Below, one piece after another: positions 1 through 9,847 of a DNA stretch of 64,000 bases. The stretch covers positions 1 to 64,000 of the forward strand of contig NZ_BAKK01000001.1 in assembly GCF_000614145.1 (NCBI RefSeq), in the 5' to 3' direction. Made by a program: the position numbers and the translations under genes. The notes beneath the pieces were generated by a model. It saw only the letters and a program-made list of their open reading frames with translations. It had not been told where the DNA came from and searched no databases. Position 1 is the stretch's first letter. Each line of letters starts with the position of its first letter. Source of the stretch: Bacteroides faecichinchillae JCM 17102 (GTDB lineage Bacteria; Bacteroidota; Bacteroidia; Bacteroidales; Bacteroidaceae).

Positions 1-126
1 GAAGAATATTGCATATCTTTTCATTAAATATGAAGAATGTATAGAGCAAAATCCACTCAGTTTTTGAAGAACTTTTTCTATTGATCTGTTGTTTTAATCA
101 TTACTTATAATTAATAAATAATAGAG

Positions 127-422
127 ATGGACATAAAGAAGCAATTAGAAATAGAAGCAAAAGGTGATCATTTGGTTTTAGTCGTTTTTTATGCAGATTG
201 GACTCCTCATTATGAATGGATTGGTCCGATACTGCGAACGTATGAAAAAGAGCGGTCGATTTAATAAAGGTGAATACGGAGGAGAATCAAGATATAGCTG
301 ACTTACATAATGTAGAGACAGTTCCGGCTTTTATTCTGTTACATGGGGGACATGAGCTTTGGAGATAGGTAGATGAGTTGACTGTAGATGAGTTGAAAGA
401 GGTATTGGATGATTTCAGATAA
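127..422 (+). pseudogene. Broken thioredoxin-like protein
   Basis: An ATG at 127 opens a thioredoxin-like frame (VLVVFYADWTPHYEWIGP) that stops at 264. The fold continues in another frame from about 252, with the cis-proline motif ETVPAFILLHGG. One extra G near 252 would join the two parts. A second lesion, an in-frame TAG at about 366-368 within ELWR*VDEL, remains after that repair, so the copy is probably dead. The position of the usual CxxC pair reads W-T-P-H-Y, so even an intact version would lack redox cysteines. The 3' end overlaps the end of the convergent phosphodiesterase gene by a few bases. Confidence 0.6.
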
Positions 423-1263
423 ATCGAAAAGGGTGAAAAGATTGTAAAGCCTTCATTTCCAAATTACAAATTTCGGAATGAAGGCTTGTACTTAGTGGGA
501 ATGTCATTATTTGATGAGCTTGCAGAACAACGGGTTCATTTGTTGTGATGAAATCTGCTTTTTGGTCTATGAGCCATTTCATATCTTCTTCTTTATCAAT
601 GGTCCATGAATTGACTTTCATCCCCAGATCATGACATTCTTTGATCCATTCCGGATGCTTCTTGAACATTCCGAGATGATAATCAGGTCCTGCGCATCCA
701 AGAGCTTTCAGTTCTTGAGGCGATAAATCTCCGTTTAAATAAAATACGGGAGTTCCTGTGGGTGCCAGCCGAATAAATTCTTTGGTAGCATGCAGAGAAA
801 AAGAGATATATTCCATGCGTTTCTCCAAACCCAACTGTTTGACCAGAGCTATAATTTCTTCCACAGCTTTTGTTTCACGTTTTTTATTATTGTGCTTTTT
901 TAATTCCAAAATGAGACGTGTCGTTCCTTTTTGAGCCGCTTTCAGATATTGTTCCAGCGAAGGCAGTTTTTCACCGTTAGAGAGCTTCAGACTAGTCAAT
1001 ACATCTCCTTTAGAATATTCCATTGTTTTCATCTTATATATGGGATCATGATTGACTACTAATTTATTGTCTTTAGTCATCCATACATCAAATTCTGAAC
1101 CGTAACATCCTATCGAATCTGCTTTTTGGAGAGAAGTGATACTATTCTGTGCTGAGCCCGGAGTTTTCCAAAAACCTCGGTGCGCAATAACTTGTGTTTG
1201 AGCTTGCACATAGCAAGCAGAAACCATTAAAGCGGAGAATATCAATATTTTCATTAACTTCAT
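415..1263 (-). CDS. Glycerophosphodiester phosphodiesterase
   Basis: Predicted secreted enzyme that hydrolyses glycerophosphodiesters from phospholipids to glycerol-3-phosphate plus an alcohol. The 282-residue product starts with a signal peptide; VSAC near residue 17 could be a lipobox. Family motifs follow: the catalytic HRG near residue 28, the metal-binding EFDVW near residue 58 and HDP near residue 73, then ILELKKH and, near the C-terminus, NSWTID and ITTNEP. The last ~35 residues after ITTNEPVVLQ look unlike the family, and the frame runs through a terminator hairpin (447-487). This suggests the true stop lies earlier and a small indel has extended the frame. It stands alone, convergent with the broken thioredoxin-like gene. 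Confidence 0.88.
   Translation of the reverse strand: MKLMKILIFSALMVSACYVQAQTQVIAHRGFWKTPGSAQNSITSLQKADSIGCYGSEFDVWMTKDNKLVVNHDPIYKMKTMEYSKGDVLTSLKLSNGEKLPSLEQYLKAAQKGTTRLILELKKHNNKKRETKAVEEIIALVKQLGLEKRMEYISFSLHATKEFIRLAPTGTPVFYLNGDLSPQELKALGCAGPDYHLGMFKKHPEWIKECHDLGMKVNSWTIDKEEDMKWLIDQKADFITTNEPVVLQAHQIMTFPLSTSLHSEICNLEMKALQSFHPFRFI
447..487 (-). terminator. Terminator hairpin inside the 3' end of the phosphodiesterase frame
   Basis: A 13-14 bp stem (447-460 with 475-487, one bulged base) is followed on the minus strand by a T-rich stretch. It lies within the last codons of the phosphodiesterase frame, which is unusual and questions the annotated stop. Confidence 0.6.
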
Positions 1264-1311
1264 TTTCTTCTAATTTTTAAAAGTTTTATGTTCTGAATTT
1301 ATCTTTGGTTT

Positions 1312-1319
1312 CAAATTTA
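1312..1319 (-). promoter_or_regulatory. Promoter -7 box for the phosphodiesterase gene
   Basis: Minus-strand TAAATTTG fits the Bacteroides -7 consensus TAnnTTTG, about 49 bases before the start codon. A possible TTGG element lies at 1334-1337, but its spacing is short. Confidence 0.45.
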
Positions 1320-1823
1320 CAAAAAAGAAAGCACCAATTAGTTAATAGGAGTGCTAATCTGCGTTAATCGATACAGAGTATTCATTTCATACGCTGAATT
1401 TTGTTCTTATTATAGGATATCTTATTTATCTGTATGAAAGTTATGGTGTCTATTTAGCTCGAAATAGGTAAATGCTTTGTGCTTCTTCTATAAACTAAAG
1501 ATCTTTTTCCTTAGTTTATTGTTGTGAATATATTTGTTCACAATAGGGGGCTCTTTATAACTATTGATAAAAAAACGAAAGAACAATAGGGAAATATGTA
1601 TATAAGATACATATACTTTTCAGCTAAATTCATTGTATTTCAGAAGAATAATACATGAATTCCTTTATAGTGAGAGTGTCGGAATGACAGAAAGTGAGGG
1701 TAAACATTTGCTCTCACCTTGCTGCCACTGGATCTCTAATAGCTGAAACAACGATGAATAGGGGAGTGTATAGAGAAAGTGAGAGTGTGAGAGCAAATTG
1801 AATATAAATTGTATAAGCAGTGT
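1320..1823. other. Intergenic region with three inverted repeats
   Basis: No gene recognised. It holds a perfect 9-bp inverted repeat (1490-1498 with 1511-1519), immediately followed by a 7-bp operator-like repeat TTGTGAA-N8-TTCACAA (1522-1543). Further on is a perfect 12-bp inverted repeat of ATTTGCTCTCAC (1706-1717 with 1787-1798) separated by about 70 bases. Downstream of asnB these could be termination or decay remnants; no T-tract-supported terminator stands out. Confidence 0.5.
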
Positions 1824-3494
1824 TTAGTCAGTATATGCTTCTTCGTGTACTCCCTTTACTGCCCTTCCGCTCGGATCATTCAGGTGTTGAAAGGCAACAT
1901 CCCAAGCTAATGCTTCCGCTGTGGAACATGCCACACTGGGAACACTAGGCACACTTCGTACAGCGCTTTCACTTGGGAAATGTTCTTCGAAAATACTACG
2001 GTAATAGTATTCTTCTTTATTCATCGGAGTGTTGATGGGAAAGCGTTCAGCAACATGTTCCATTTGTTCGTCACTGACGGCAGCAGCTGTTACCTCCTTC
2101 AGCGTATCAATCCATGAATAACCTACACCGTCACTGAATTGTTCTTTTTGGCGCCATGCCACACTGGGCGGTAACATATCTTCAAAAGCTTCGCGTACTA
2201 TTCGTTTTTCGATTTCTTTTTCCGAACACATCTTGGCTTTAGGATTCAATCTCATGGCTATGTCCAGAAATTCTTTGTCCAGAAAAGGAACGCGCCCTTC
2301 CACTCCCCATGCTGCCAGACTTTTATTCGCGCGTAGGCAATCATACAAATGAAGTTTGTTTAATTTACGAACGGTTTCTTCATGAAATGCTTGTGGGGTA
2401 GGAGCCTTGTGAAAATAAAGATATCCGCCGAATACCTCATCGGCGCCTTCACCGCTCAATACCATTTTGATTCCCATCGATTTGATAACACGTGCTAATA
2501 AATACATCGGTGTGGAAGCTCGGACGGTGGTTACATCATAGGTCTCGATAAAATAAATAACATCACGAATAGCATCCAGTCCTTCCTGAATAGTATAATT
2601 GATTTCGTGATGTACGGTTCCAATATATTCTGCCACTTCGCGGGCCTTGATCAAGTCGGGCGCACCTTTTAATCCGACGGCAAAGGAGTGGAGCTGAGGC
2701 CACCAAGCATCGCTGGCACCATCCGTTTCTATACGTTTGGCTGCATATTTCTTGGCAATGGCAGAAATAACGGAACTGTCTAAACCACCGGAAAGTAGTA
2801 CACCATACGGCACATCACTCATTAACTGTCGTTGTACAGCTTCTTCCAGTGCCTTTTTTACATCATTTACTTTTGCATCATTATCTTTTACTGCATTGTA
2901 TTCCACCCAGTTACGGGTATACCAGCGATTCATTTTTCCCTCTTTACTATAAAAGTAGTGTCCGGGAAGAAAAGGTTCATATTTATCACAAAATCCTTCT
3001 AACGCCTTGAGTTCACTTCCCAAATATATTCTTCCTTCTTTATCCTTACCTATATAAAGAGGAATGACACCAATAGGATCTCGGGCAATGAGAAATTCAT
3101 CTTTTTCCTCGTCATAAAGGACAAATGCGAAAATACCGTTCAGCTCTTCCAGAAAATGAATCCCTTTCTCTTTGTAGAGAGCAAGGATCACTTCGCAGTC
3201 ACTACCAGTCTGGAAATGATATTGACCTGCATATCGGGTACGGATCTCACGATGATTGTAGATCTCACCATTGACAGCGAGCACTTGTTTCCGATCGGGT
3301 GAGAACAAAGGCTGTCTTCCGCTTTCCGGATCTACGATCGAGAGCCGTTCATGAGCCAAAATGGCACTTCCACCTACATAAATGCCACTCCAATCCGGTC
3401 CGCGATGACGAATTTTCTGAGCCATTTTCAGTACTTTATTTCTTAGTTCTCTAGATTGATATTTTATGTTGAGTATACCAGCTATTCCACACAT
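1824..3494 (-). CDS. asnB: Asparagine synthase B (glutamine-hydrolysing)
   Basis: Makes asparagine from aspartate, ATP and glutamine in the cytoplasm. The 556-residue length matches the family (E. coli AsnB, about 554). The N-terminal class II glutaminase domain begins MCGIAG with Cys2 as nucleophile, and has RHRGPD (about 30-34) and NGEIYNH (75-81). The synthetase domain has the PP-loop LSGGLDSS (234-241) and GEGADEVFGGY. It is the last gene of a leftward gltB-gltD-asnB unit, 55 bp after gltD, so it is probably co-transcribed for ammonia and glutamine assimilation. The last ~45 residues contain a short SVPSVPSVA repeat and are less conserved. Confidence 0.95.
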   Translation of the reverse strand: MCGIAGILNIKYQSRELRNKVLKMAQKIRHRGPDWSGIYVGGSAILAHERLSIVDPESGRQPLFSPDRKQVLAVNGEIYNHREIRTRYAGQYHFQTGSDCEVILALYKEKGIHFLEELNGIFAFVLYDEEKDEFLIARDPIGVIPLYIGKDKEGRIYLGSELKALEGFCDKYEPFLPGHYFYSKEGKMNRWYTRNWVEYNAVKDNDAKVNDVKKALEEAVQRQLMSDVPYGVLLSGGLDSSVISAIAKKYAAKRIETDGASDAWWPQLHSFAVGLKGAPDLIKAREVAEYIGTVHHEINYTIQEGLDAIRDVIYFIETYDVTTVRASTPMYLLARVIKSMGIKMVLSGEGADEVFGGYLYFHKAPTPQAFHEETVRKLNKLHLYDCLRANKSLAAWGVEGRVPFLDKEFLDIAMRLNPKAKMCSEKEIEKRIVREAFEDMLPPSVAWRQKEQFSDGVGYSWIDTLKEVTAAAVSDEQMEHVAERFPINTPMNKEEYYYRSIFEEHFPSESAVRSVPSVPSVACSTAEALAWDVAFQHLNDPSGRAVKGVHEEAYTD

Positions 3495-3549
3495 AACTTT
3501 TACTTTTGAAGGTTGATGAAAAACTTTGATTATTATATTGAGATAAAAT

Positions 3550-4890
3550 TTATTTACTCAAATAGGCATCGATTTTTGTAGCGGTTTTCCGCCCTTCTGC
3601 CATGGCACGTACTACCAGACTGGCACCTGTGGCTACATCTCCTGCAAAAAATACGTTTTTTGCAGGTTGAGGATGTTCAGGTTTCAGGAATCCCATAGCA
3701 AGCAAAACCATATCGGCCTCGATGATTTCTTTTTTACCAGTCAGTTTCATGGTGGGTTTGTCACCGTTCGGTGAGGGTATCCATTCTACCTCTTCGATTT
3801 CTACTCCGGTCACTTTGCCGTTTTTTCCGATAAATTGCTGGGAAGCCAGACACCAACGTCGGATACAGCCTTCGTCATGACTGGATGTCGTTTTAAGAAC
3901 GATAGGCCATTGTGGCCATGGAGTAGAAGGATTGTATCCGACAGGCGGTTGAGGCATGATCTCGATCTGTGTGACATTTGTCGCTCCCTGACGAATACTG
4001 GTTCCGATGCAGTCGGACCCCGTATCTCCGCCACCGATGACCAGAACTTTTTTCCCTTTTGCATTGACTTTTTTATCTTTAGGAAAATTTTGACCGGCCA
4101 GTATACGATTCTGTTGTGAGAGCATTTCGAGCGCGAAATAAATACCTTTCAATTCTCTGCCCGGAATATTCAGGTCACGTGCTGTCGGAGTTCCGGTACA
4201 GATACAATATGCGTCAAACCCTTCGGGTAAATGATTGACATCGATCTCTATGCCGAATTTAAACTGAATACCTTCTGCTGTCAAAATCCTTATTCGACGA
4301 TCTATTACGTTTTTGTCCAGTTTGAAATTTGGAATGCCAAAACGTAACAATCCTCCGGCAGCTTCGTCCTTATCAAATAAAGTAATTGCATACCCTTTCA
4401 GATTTAGCTGATTGGCAACAACCAAACCGGCAGGACCGGCACCGATCACCGCAACCTTCTTGCCATTTCTTTTAGGTGACTTTACTTGTATGTACCCTTC
4501 CCGGAAAGCTGCTTCTACAATTGCCGCTTCATTCTCACGAATAGTAACCGGCTGATTGCATGATAGTTTTAGTACACATGACTTTTCACAGAGCGCTGGA
4601 CAGATACGCCCTGTAAATTCGGGAAAATCACAAGTGGAGGATAATACTTCATAAGCCTCTTTCCATTTTCCTTTATAGAGTGCATCTTGCCATTCAGGCT
4701 GCTTATTGCCTAACGGGCATGCCCAATGGCAGAAAGGCACACCACAATCCATGCAGCGTGAGGCTTGCAGTTTGCGGCTGTTCGTATTCAATGTTTGTTC
4801 TACTTGACTGAAATCTGTGATTCGCTCGCTTACAGGACGGTATCCTGCTTCTTGGCGAGGTATATTTAAAAATGCTTTTGGATCTCCCAT
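3550..4890 (-). CDS. gltD: Glutamate synthase small subunit
   Basis: NADPH-oxidising flavoprotein subunit of GOGAT; it passes electrons from NAD(P)H through FAD and iron-sulfur clusters to the large subunit. In the 446-residue product, cysteines at about 46, 49, 54 and 58 (CMDCGVPFCHWACP) and at 97, 101, 105 and 111 are the Fe-S ligands. GAGPAG (150-155) is the FAD-binding loop and IGGGDTGSDC near 285 the NAD(P)H-binding loop. AMGF and FFAGD near the C-terminus are family hallmarks. It lies 39 bp downstream of gltB and 55 bp upstream of asnB. Confidence 0.95.
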   Translation of the reverse strand: MGDPKAFLNIPRQEAGYRPVSERITDFSQVEQTLNTNSRKLQASRCMDCGVPFCHWACPLGNKQPEWQDALYKGKWKEAYEVLSSTCDFPEFTGRICPALCEKSCVLKLSCNQPVTIRENEAAIVEAAFREGYIQVKSPKRNGKKVAVIGAGPAGLVVANQLNLKGYAITLFDKDEAAGGLLRFGIPNFKLDKNVIDRRIRILTAEGIQFKFGIEIDVNHLPEGFDAYCICTGTPTARDLNIPGRELKGIYFALEMLSQQNRILAGQNFPKDKKVNAKGKKVLVIGGGDTGSDCIGTSIRQGATNVTQIEIMPQPPVGYNPSTPWPQWPIVLKTTSSHDEGCIRRWCLASQQFIGKNGKVTGVEIEEVEWIPSPNGDKPTMKLTGKKEIIEADMVLLAMGFLKPEHPQPAKNVFFAGDVATGASLVVRAMAEGRKTATKIDAYLSK

Positions 4891-4929
4891 ATGACTTTTT
4901 ATTAAATTATCAATAGTTACTAATGTTGG

Positions 4930-7900
4930 TTAATAGTCTCTTTGCATATCTGCTATTTTTTGCTGTAACTTTTTCATCTGTTCTTCCTGTAATACCTTTT
5001 TGTATTCGATTGGTACTACTTGGATAAATTCATCTGCATAATGATTCCAGTCATCCAGCATTTTACGTGCCAGTTTGGAACCTGTATACAAATAGTGCTG
5101 ACGAATCAGCTCATGGAGTTCTTTCCGGTAACTGGCTTCCTCGATTAATGACAGTTCCACCATTTCCATGTTACAGAAATAATCGAAATTGCCATCCTTA
5201 TTCCATACATAAGCAACACCTCCACTCATTCCGGCTGCGAAATTACGTCCTGTCTGACCGAGTACTACAACACGTCCTCCTGTCATATATTCACAACAAT
5301 GGTCGCCTACACCCTCTACTACAGCAATTGCTCCAGAGTTTCGGACTGCGAAACGTTCACCTACCCGACCGTTAATATATACTTCTCCGCTTGTTGCACC
5401 ATAAAGTAGTGTGTTGCCTGCAATGGTGTTTCTTGCAGCTTCAAAGTTACTGCGGATCGGAGGAAGTACAGCTATACGACCACCACTCAGACCTTTACCC
5501 AAATAATCATTGGCTTCCCCTTCTAACTTGAAATAGACTCCTCTAACAAGGAAGGCACCGAACGACTGACCGGCTGCACCTTTGAACTTGATATTCAGGA
5601 TATGTTCCGATAATCCTCTTTCTCCATATTTTCCAGCAATAACTCCGGAAAGCATGGCACCTATGGCCCGGTCTGTATTGGCAATCGTATATTCCAGAGA
5701 AACTTCTTTTTCATGTTCGATAGCTTCTTGTACCGCATCTATGATAGTGATGTCTTTAACAGAAGAAACTCCGTGCTCCTGATCAATGACATGACGGATA
5801 GCTGCACTGTTGTCTATACGTGCCAACATCTTTGTAAAATCGATTAACTCGTGTTTTGGGTTTGAGTCGTCTTTCATTGATTTACGTTGAATTAAATCTG
5901 TACGTCCGATGATGTCGTCTAAGCGAGTAAAGCCCATTTCTGCCAGATATTCACGTACTTCTTGTGCCAGAAAGGTGAAGAAATTGATAAGGTATTCACT
6001 GCGTCCATGAAAGCGTTGGCGTAATTCCGGGTTCTGAGTGGCAACTCCTACCGGGCAGGTATTCTGATGGCATTTACGCATCATGACACATCCCAATACG
6101 ATCAGTGCGGAAGTAGCGAACCCATATTCTTCAGCTCCCATCAGTGCCATAAGGATAATGTCACGTCCGGTTTTCAATTGTCCGTCAGCCTGTAGAATGA
6201 CCTGTCCGCGCAATCCGTTCAGAACTAATGTTTGTTGGGTTTCACTTAATCCCAATTCAGGAGATATTCCTGCATACCTGATAGATGATGCCGGAGAAGC
6301 TCCCGTACCGCCTTCTGCACCTGAGACTACGATTAAGTCGGCTTTTGCTTTTGCTACTCCTGCTGCGATGGTTCCTACGCCACTTTCCGCTACTAATTTC
6401 ACACTGATCTTGGCCTTTGGATTTACGTTTTTCAAGTCGAAGATCAATTGTGCCAGATCTTCGATAGAATAAATGTCGTGATGAGGAGGAGGAGAGATCA
6501 GTGAAATACCCGGTATGGAATGACGGGTTTTAGCTATCACATCATCTACCTTAAATCCAGGAAGCTGTCCGCCTTCACCGGGTTTGGCTCCTTGAGCTAT
6601 CTTTATTTGTATTTCATCTGCATTGACCAGATATTCAGTTGTTACCCCGAAACGACCGGATGCTACTTGTTTAATGGAACTTCTCAGAGAGCTCCCGTCC
6701 GACATAGGCTGAAAACGGGAAGAATCTTCTCCGCCTTCACCGGTATTACTCCGTCCATGAATCTTGTTCATGGCAATAGCCATTGCTTCGTGTGCTTCTT
6801 TACTAATCGCTCCAAATGACATTGCTCCGGTAACGAAACGATGTAGTATATTTTCTACTGGTTCTACCAAGTCAATAGAAATAGGGTTGCGACGAAAATC
6901 AAGGAAATCGCGTAGGAAGATGGGAGTTGTCTTGTCATCGACTAAATAAGTGTATTCTTTAAACTTTTTGTAACTTCCCAAGCGGGTAGCAAGTTGCAGA
7001 GTACTGATCGTTTCCGGATTCCAAGCATGTTTTTCTCCGTCTTTACGGAAAGAATACAACCCTTTGTTCGGTAATAAACCGGTGATTTCTTCTTTTGCCA
7101 AAAAGCCTTCATCATGGAAGGTTATTGCATCCTTTGCAATTTCTTCTAGCCGGATACCGCTGATAGGAGAACTGATTCCTCCGAAATAAGCTTTACTTAA
7201 TTCTTCACTTAATCCGACGGCTTCAAAAATTTTGGCTCCCCGATAAGAACGGATAGTGGATATTCCCATTTTACTCATGATCTTGAATAAGCCTTTGCAG
7301 ATAGACTTTATATAGTTTTTCTCCGCAGTGGCGTAATTCAGCTGGATATCTTTATCTTTTACCAATTGATCTAAGATTGCAAACGCCATGTATGGATTCA
7401 AAGCACTGGCTCCAAAACCTAATAGCAAAGCCGCGTGCATGACTTCGCGAATTTCTCCGCTTTCTACAATCAGTGCGGTTTGTACCCGTTTTCCTACAGA
7501 AATAAGATGATGATGAACAGCACTTACTGCAAGTAGGGAGGGAATAGCGGCATGTGTAATGTCTACTTCACGATCTGTCAAGACAATATAATTAACTCCT
7601 TCCGTAACGGATGCTTCCGCCATTTTGCAAAGTTCATTCAGAGACTCCTGTAACCCAACTTTTCCTTTGGCTACTTCAAACAACATAGGTAATTTCACTG
7701 TTTTGAAACCTTTGTAGCGAATGTTGCAAAGAATATCTAATTGTGTATTACTTAAAATCGGATGGTTCAGGCGTACCATTTTGCAGTGGCTTTCGCTGGG
7801 AGTGAGAATGTTCATTCCGACAGCTCCGATATATTCTGTAAGTGACATTACTAACTCTTCACGAATCGGATCAATCGGAGGATTGGTTACTTGGGCGAAC

Positions 7901-9483
7901 TGTTGTCGGAAATAGTTATAAAAAAGTTGTGGTTTGTCGGAAAGTATCGCTAAAGGCGTATCATTACCCATAGAGTTCACAGGCTCTGCTCCTGTACTGG
8001 CCATTGGTATGATTAATCGTTCGATATCTTCTTTAGAGTATCCGAAGGTACGAAGCATTTGGTTATAGTTTTCTATATGGTGAGGTACTTTACGTCCACT
8101 TTTCAGCTCATCCAACTCAATGCGGTTGTTTGCTAGCCACGTTCGATAAGGTCTGGCTTCTGCTAGTTGTCTTTTCAACTCGCCATCGTAGTAGATTTCT
8201 CCCTTTTCTGTGTCTACCAGTAATATTTTCCCAGGCTGAAGACGACCTTTTTCTTTGATATCTTCCGGTTCGAAATCCATAACTCCTACTTCAGAAGCTA
8301 CTACCATTATGTTATTCTTGGTGATTAGGTAACGTGCCGGTCGTAAACCGTTACGGTCGAGCATGCCACCGACAAACCGCCCGTCACTGAACAATAAAGC
8401 AGCCGGTCCGTCCCAAGGCTCCATGAGGATGGAATGATACTCGTAAAACGCTTTTAGATCTTCGCTGATCGGATTCTTTTCATTGAAAGACTCCGGAACC
8501 AACATTGCCATAGCATGAGGTAGGCTTAATCCGGACATTACCAGAAACTCAAGTACATTATCCAGAGAAGCACTATCACTCATTCCTGGTTGGATGATGG
8601 GTTTTATCTCTTTAATGTCTCCTAATGTCGGAGTAGAAAGTACACTTTCACGTGCTTCCATCCATCCACGATTACCGCGAATAGTATTGATTTCCCCATT
8701 GTGAGCGAGTAGACGAAAAGGTTGCGCCAATCCCCAGGTTGGGAAGGTATTGGTGCTAAAGCGTGAATGCACTAATGCTAGGCCACTGGTAAAATAAGTG
8801 TTTGTCAGATCGGGAAAGTAATTGCGTAGTTGTAATGACGAAAGCATTCCTTTATATATAATGCTTTTAGTTGAAAGTGAAACGACATAAAAGTTATCTT
8901 TTCCAAGAATTGCTGACAATCTGATTTTATTTTCAATCCTTTTTCGGATTAAATATAGTTTGCGGTCTGCGGTCTCGGTTTCTGTAAATCCGGTAATAAA
9001 TACTTGTTTGATGTCCGGTTCATTTGCAAGAGCCGATTCACCTAGAATTTCCGGGCAAGTAGGTACATTACGCAGATGCATCAATGTAAGTCCTTCTTTT
9101 TCGATCTCTTCGATAATGATACTTAAAATACAGGCCTGATCTTTCTCATTTTTAGGCAGAAAGAGTAATCCCGTACCGTAACGTCCTTTCTCGGGTACAG
9201 GAATACCTTGTAATAATATAAATTCATGTGGAATTTGCAGCATAATACCTGCACCGTCCCCTGTTTTGTTATCCGCACCTTCAGCACCACGATGACGCAT
9301 GTTCTCTAATACTTTTAAAGCCGACTCAATAATGTCGTGTGACTTTTCTCCATGAATATTTACCAACATACCGACACCACAAGCGTCATGTTCGTATGCT
9401 GAGTCATAAAGACTCGCCTGTTGAAGCTGTCGTTGATAAATGAATCCTTTTGTTTCGTTGTTAAAAAGCTCTTTTTTCTTCAT
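4930..9483 (-). CDS. gltB: Glutamate synthase large subunit
   Basis: Transfers the amide of glutamine to 2-oxoglutarate to give two glutamates. The 1517-residue length is typical. A 34-residue leader precedes Cys35 (DACGVGM); family members are cleaved there to expose the class II amidotransferase nucleophile. The central domain is followed by the FMN-binding synthase domain (GEGGEDSSRF, AKPGEGGQLPG, SGAEGGTGASP) and the 3Fe-4S ligands CVMMRKCHQNTCPVGVA near residue 1160. The C-terminal beta-helix is rich in GG repeats (GGRIAVLPP, GGRVVVLG, GMSGGVAYV). It is the first gene of gltB-gltD-asnB, divergent from glmS. Confidence 0.96.
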   Translation of the reverse strand: MKKKELFNNETKGFIYQRQLQQASLYDSAYEHDACGVGMLVNIHGEKSHDIIESALKVLENMRHRGAEGADNKTGDGAGIMLQIPHEFILLQGIPVPEKGRYGTGLLFLPKNEKDQACILSIIIEEIEKEGLTLMHLRNVPTCPEILGESALANEPDIKQVFITGFTETETADRKLYLIRKRIENKIRLSAILGKDNFYVVSLSTKSIIYKGMLSSLQLRNYFPDLTNTYFTSGLALVHSRFSTNTFPTWGLAQPFRLLAHNGEINTIRGNRGWMEARESVLSTPTLGDIKEIKPIIQPGMSDSASLDNVLEFLVMSGLSLPHAMAMLVPESFNEKNPISEDLKAFYEYHSILMEPWDGPAALLFSDGRFVGGMLDRNGLRPARYLITKNNIMVVASEVGVMDFEPEDIKEKGRLQPGKILLVDTEKGEIYYDGELKRQLAEARPYRTWLANNRIELDELKSGRKVPHHIENYNQMLRTFGYSKEDIERLIIPMASTGAEPVNSMGNDTPLAILSDKPQLFYNYFRQQFAQVTNPPIDPIREELVMSLTEYIGAVGMNILTPSESHCKMVRLNHPILSNTQLDILCNIRYKGFKTVKLPMLFEVAKGKVGLQESLNELCKMAEASVTEGVNYIVLTDREVDITHAAIPSLLAVSAVHHHLISVGKRVQTALIVESGEIREVMHAALLLGFGASALNPYMAFAILDQLVKDKDIQLNYATAEKNYIKSICKGLFKIMSKMGISTIRSYRGAKIFEAVGLSEELSKAYFGGISSPISGIRLEEIAKDAITFHDEGFLAKEEITGLLPNKGLYSFRKDGEKHAWNPETISTLQLATRLGSYKKFKEYTYLVDDKTTPIFLRDFLDFRRNPISIDLVEPVENILHRFVTGAMSFGAISKEAHEAMAIAMNKIHGRSNTGEGGEDSSRFQPMSDGSSLRSSIKQVASGRFGVTTEYLVNADEIQIKIAQGAKPGEGGQLPGFKVDDVIAKTRHSIPGISLISPPPHHDIYSIEDLAQLIFDLKNVNPKAKISVKLVAESGVGTIAAGVAKAKADLIVVSGAEGGTGASPASSIRYAGISPELGLSETQQTLVLNGLRGQVILQADGQLKTGRDIILMALMGAEEYGFATSALIVLGCVMMRKCHQNTCPVGVATQNPELRQRFHGRSEYLINFFTFLAQEVREYLAEMGFTRLDDIIGRTDLIQRKSMKDDSNPKHELIDFTKMLARIDNSAAIRHVIDQEHGVSSVKDITIIDAVQEAIEHEKEVSLEYTIANTDRAIGAMLSGVIAGKYGERGLSEHILNIKFKGAAGQSFGAFLVRGVYFKLEGEANDYLGKGLSGGRIAVLPPIRSNFEAARNTIAGNTLLYGATSGEVYINGRVGERFAVRNSGAIAVVEGVGDHCCEYMTGGRVVVLGQTGRNFAAGMSGGVAYVWNKDGNFDYFCNMEMVELSLIEEASYRKELHELIRQHYLYTGSKLARKMLDDWNHYADEFIQVVPIEYKKVLQEEQMKKLQQKIADMQRDY

Positions 9484-9847
9484 CTTTTCTAGCTTTATTG
9501 TATGATAATACCTGTTTGTTGTATCAAAATGTTTGGCGAAATTAATGATTTAATTTCATAATGATATTGTTTTATGACTTTTGTGTGACACTAAATAAGG
9601 AAGCTTGCTTTTATTCTTTTAATTTGTAATTAGAATACTTTGGTTTAGTTTTAAATTGATAGTAACCGAATAGTTATTTGAATGTGATTGTAATTTGTTT
9701 CTTTTTGAGATAAAAATAATATATTATTTAACTTTTTGATGTGTTTGCAACTTTTTTATGTGCTTATGTCAAATAAATATAGAAATAGTTGTCTTTATGT
9801 TATTTAAAATATGTATCTTTGCACACGAAATAAAAATATCATAATAT
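9484..9847. other. Divergent intergenic region between gltB and glmS
   Basis: 364 bp, very AT-rich, separating leftward gltB from rightward glmS. The glmS promoter (9789-9821) is clear. On the minus strand only a one-mismatch -7 box (TAATTTCG, 9537-9544) was found for gltB. No riboswitch or catalytic RNA structure could be recognised, in particular nothing like a glmS ribozyme. Confidence 0.6.
9789..9821 (+). promoter_or_regulatory. Promoter of glmS operon
   Basis: TTG at 9789-9791 and TATCTTTG at 9814-9821 (22-bp gap) fit the Bacteroides -33/-7 pattern, 26 bp before the glmS ATG. Confidence 0.65.

Noticed and set aside
5067..7915. Several plus-strand open frames antisense to gltB
   Set aside because: They lie wholly within a well-conserved glutamate synthase gene, have no family character or start context, and are codon shadows.
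9484..9847. glmS ribozyme or riboswitch
   Set aside because: No recognisable conserved core could be matched by eye, and the ribozyme is known mainly from Firmicutes-type glmS leaders.
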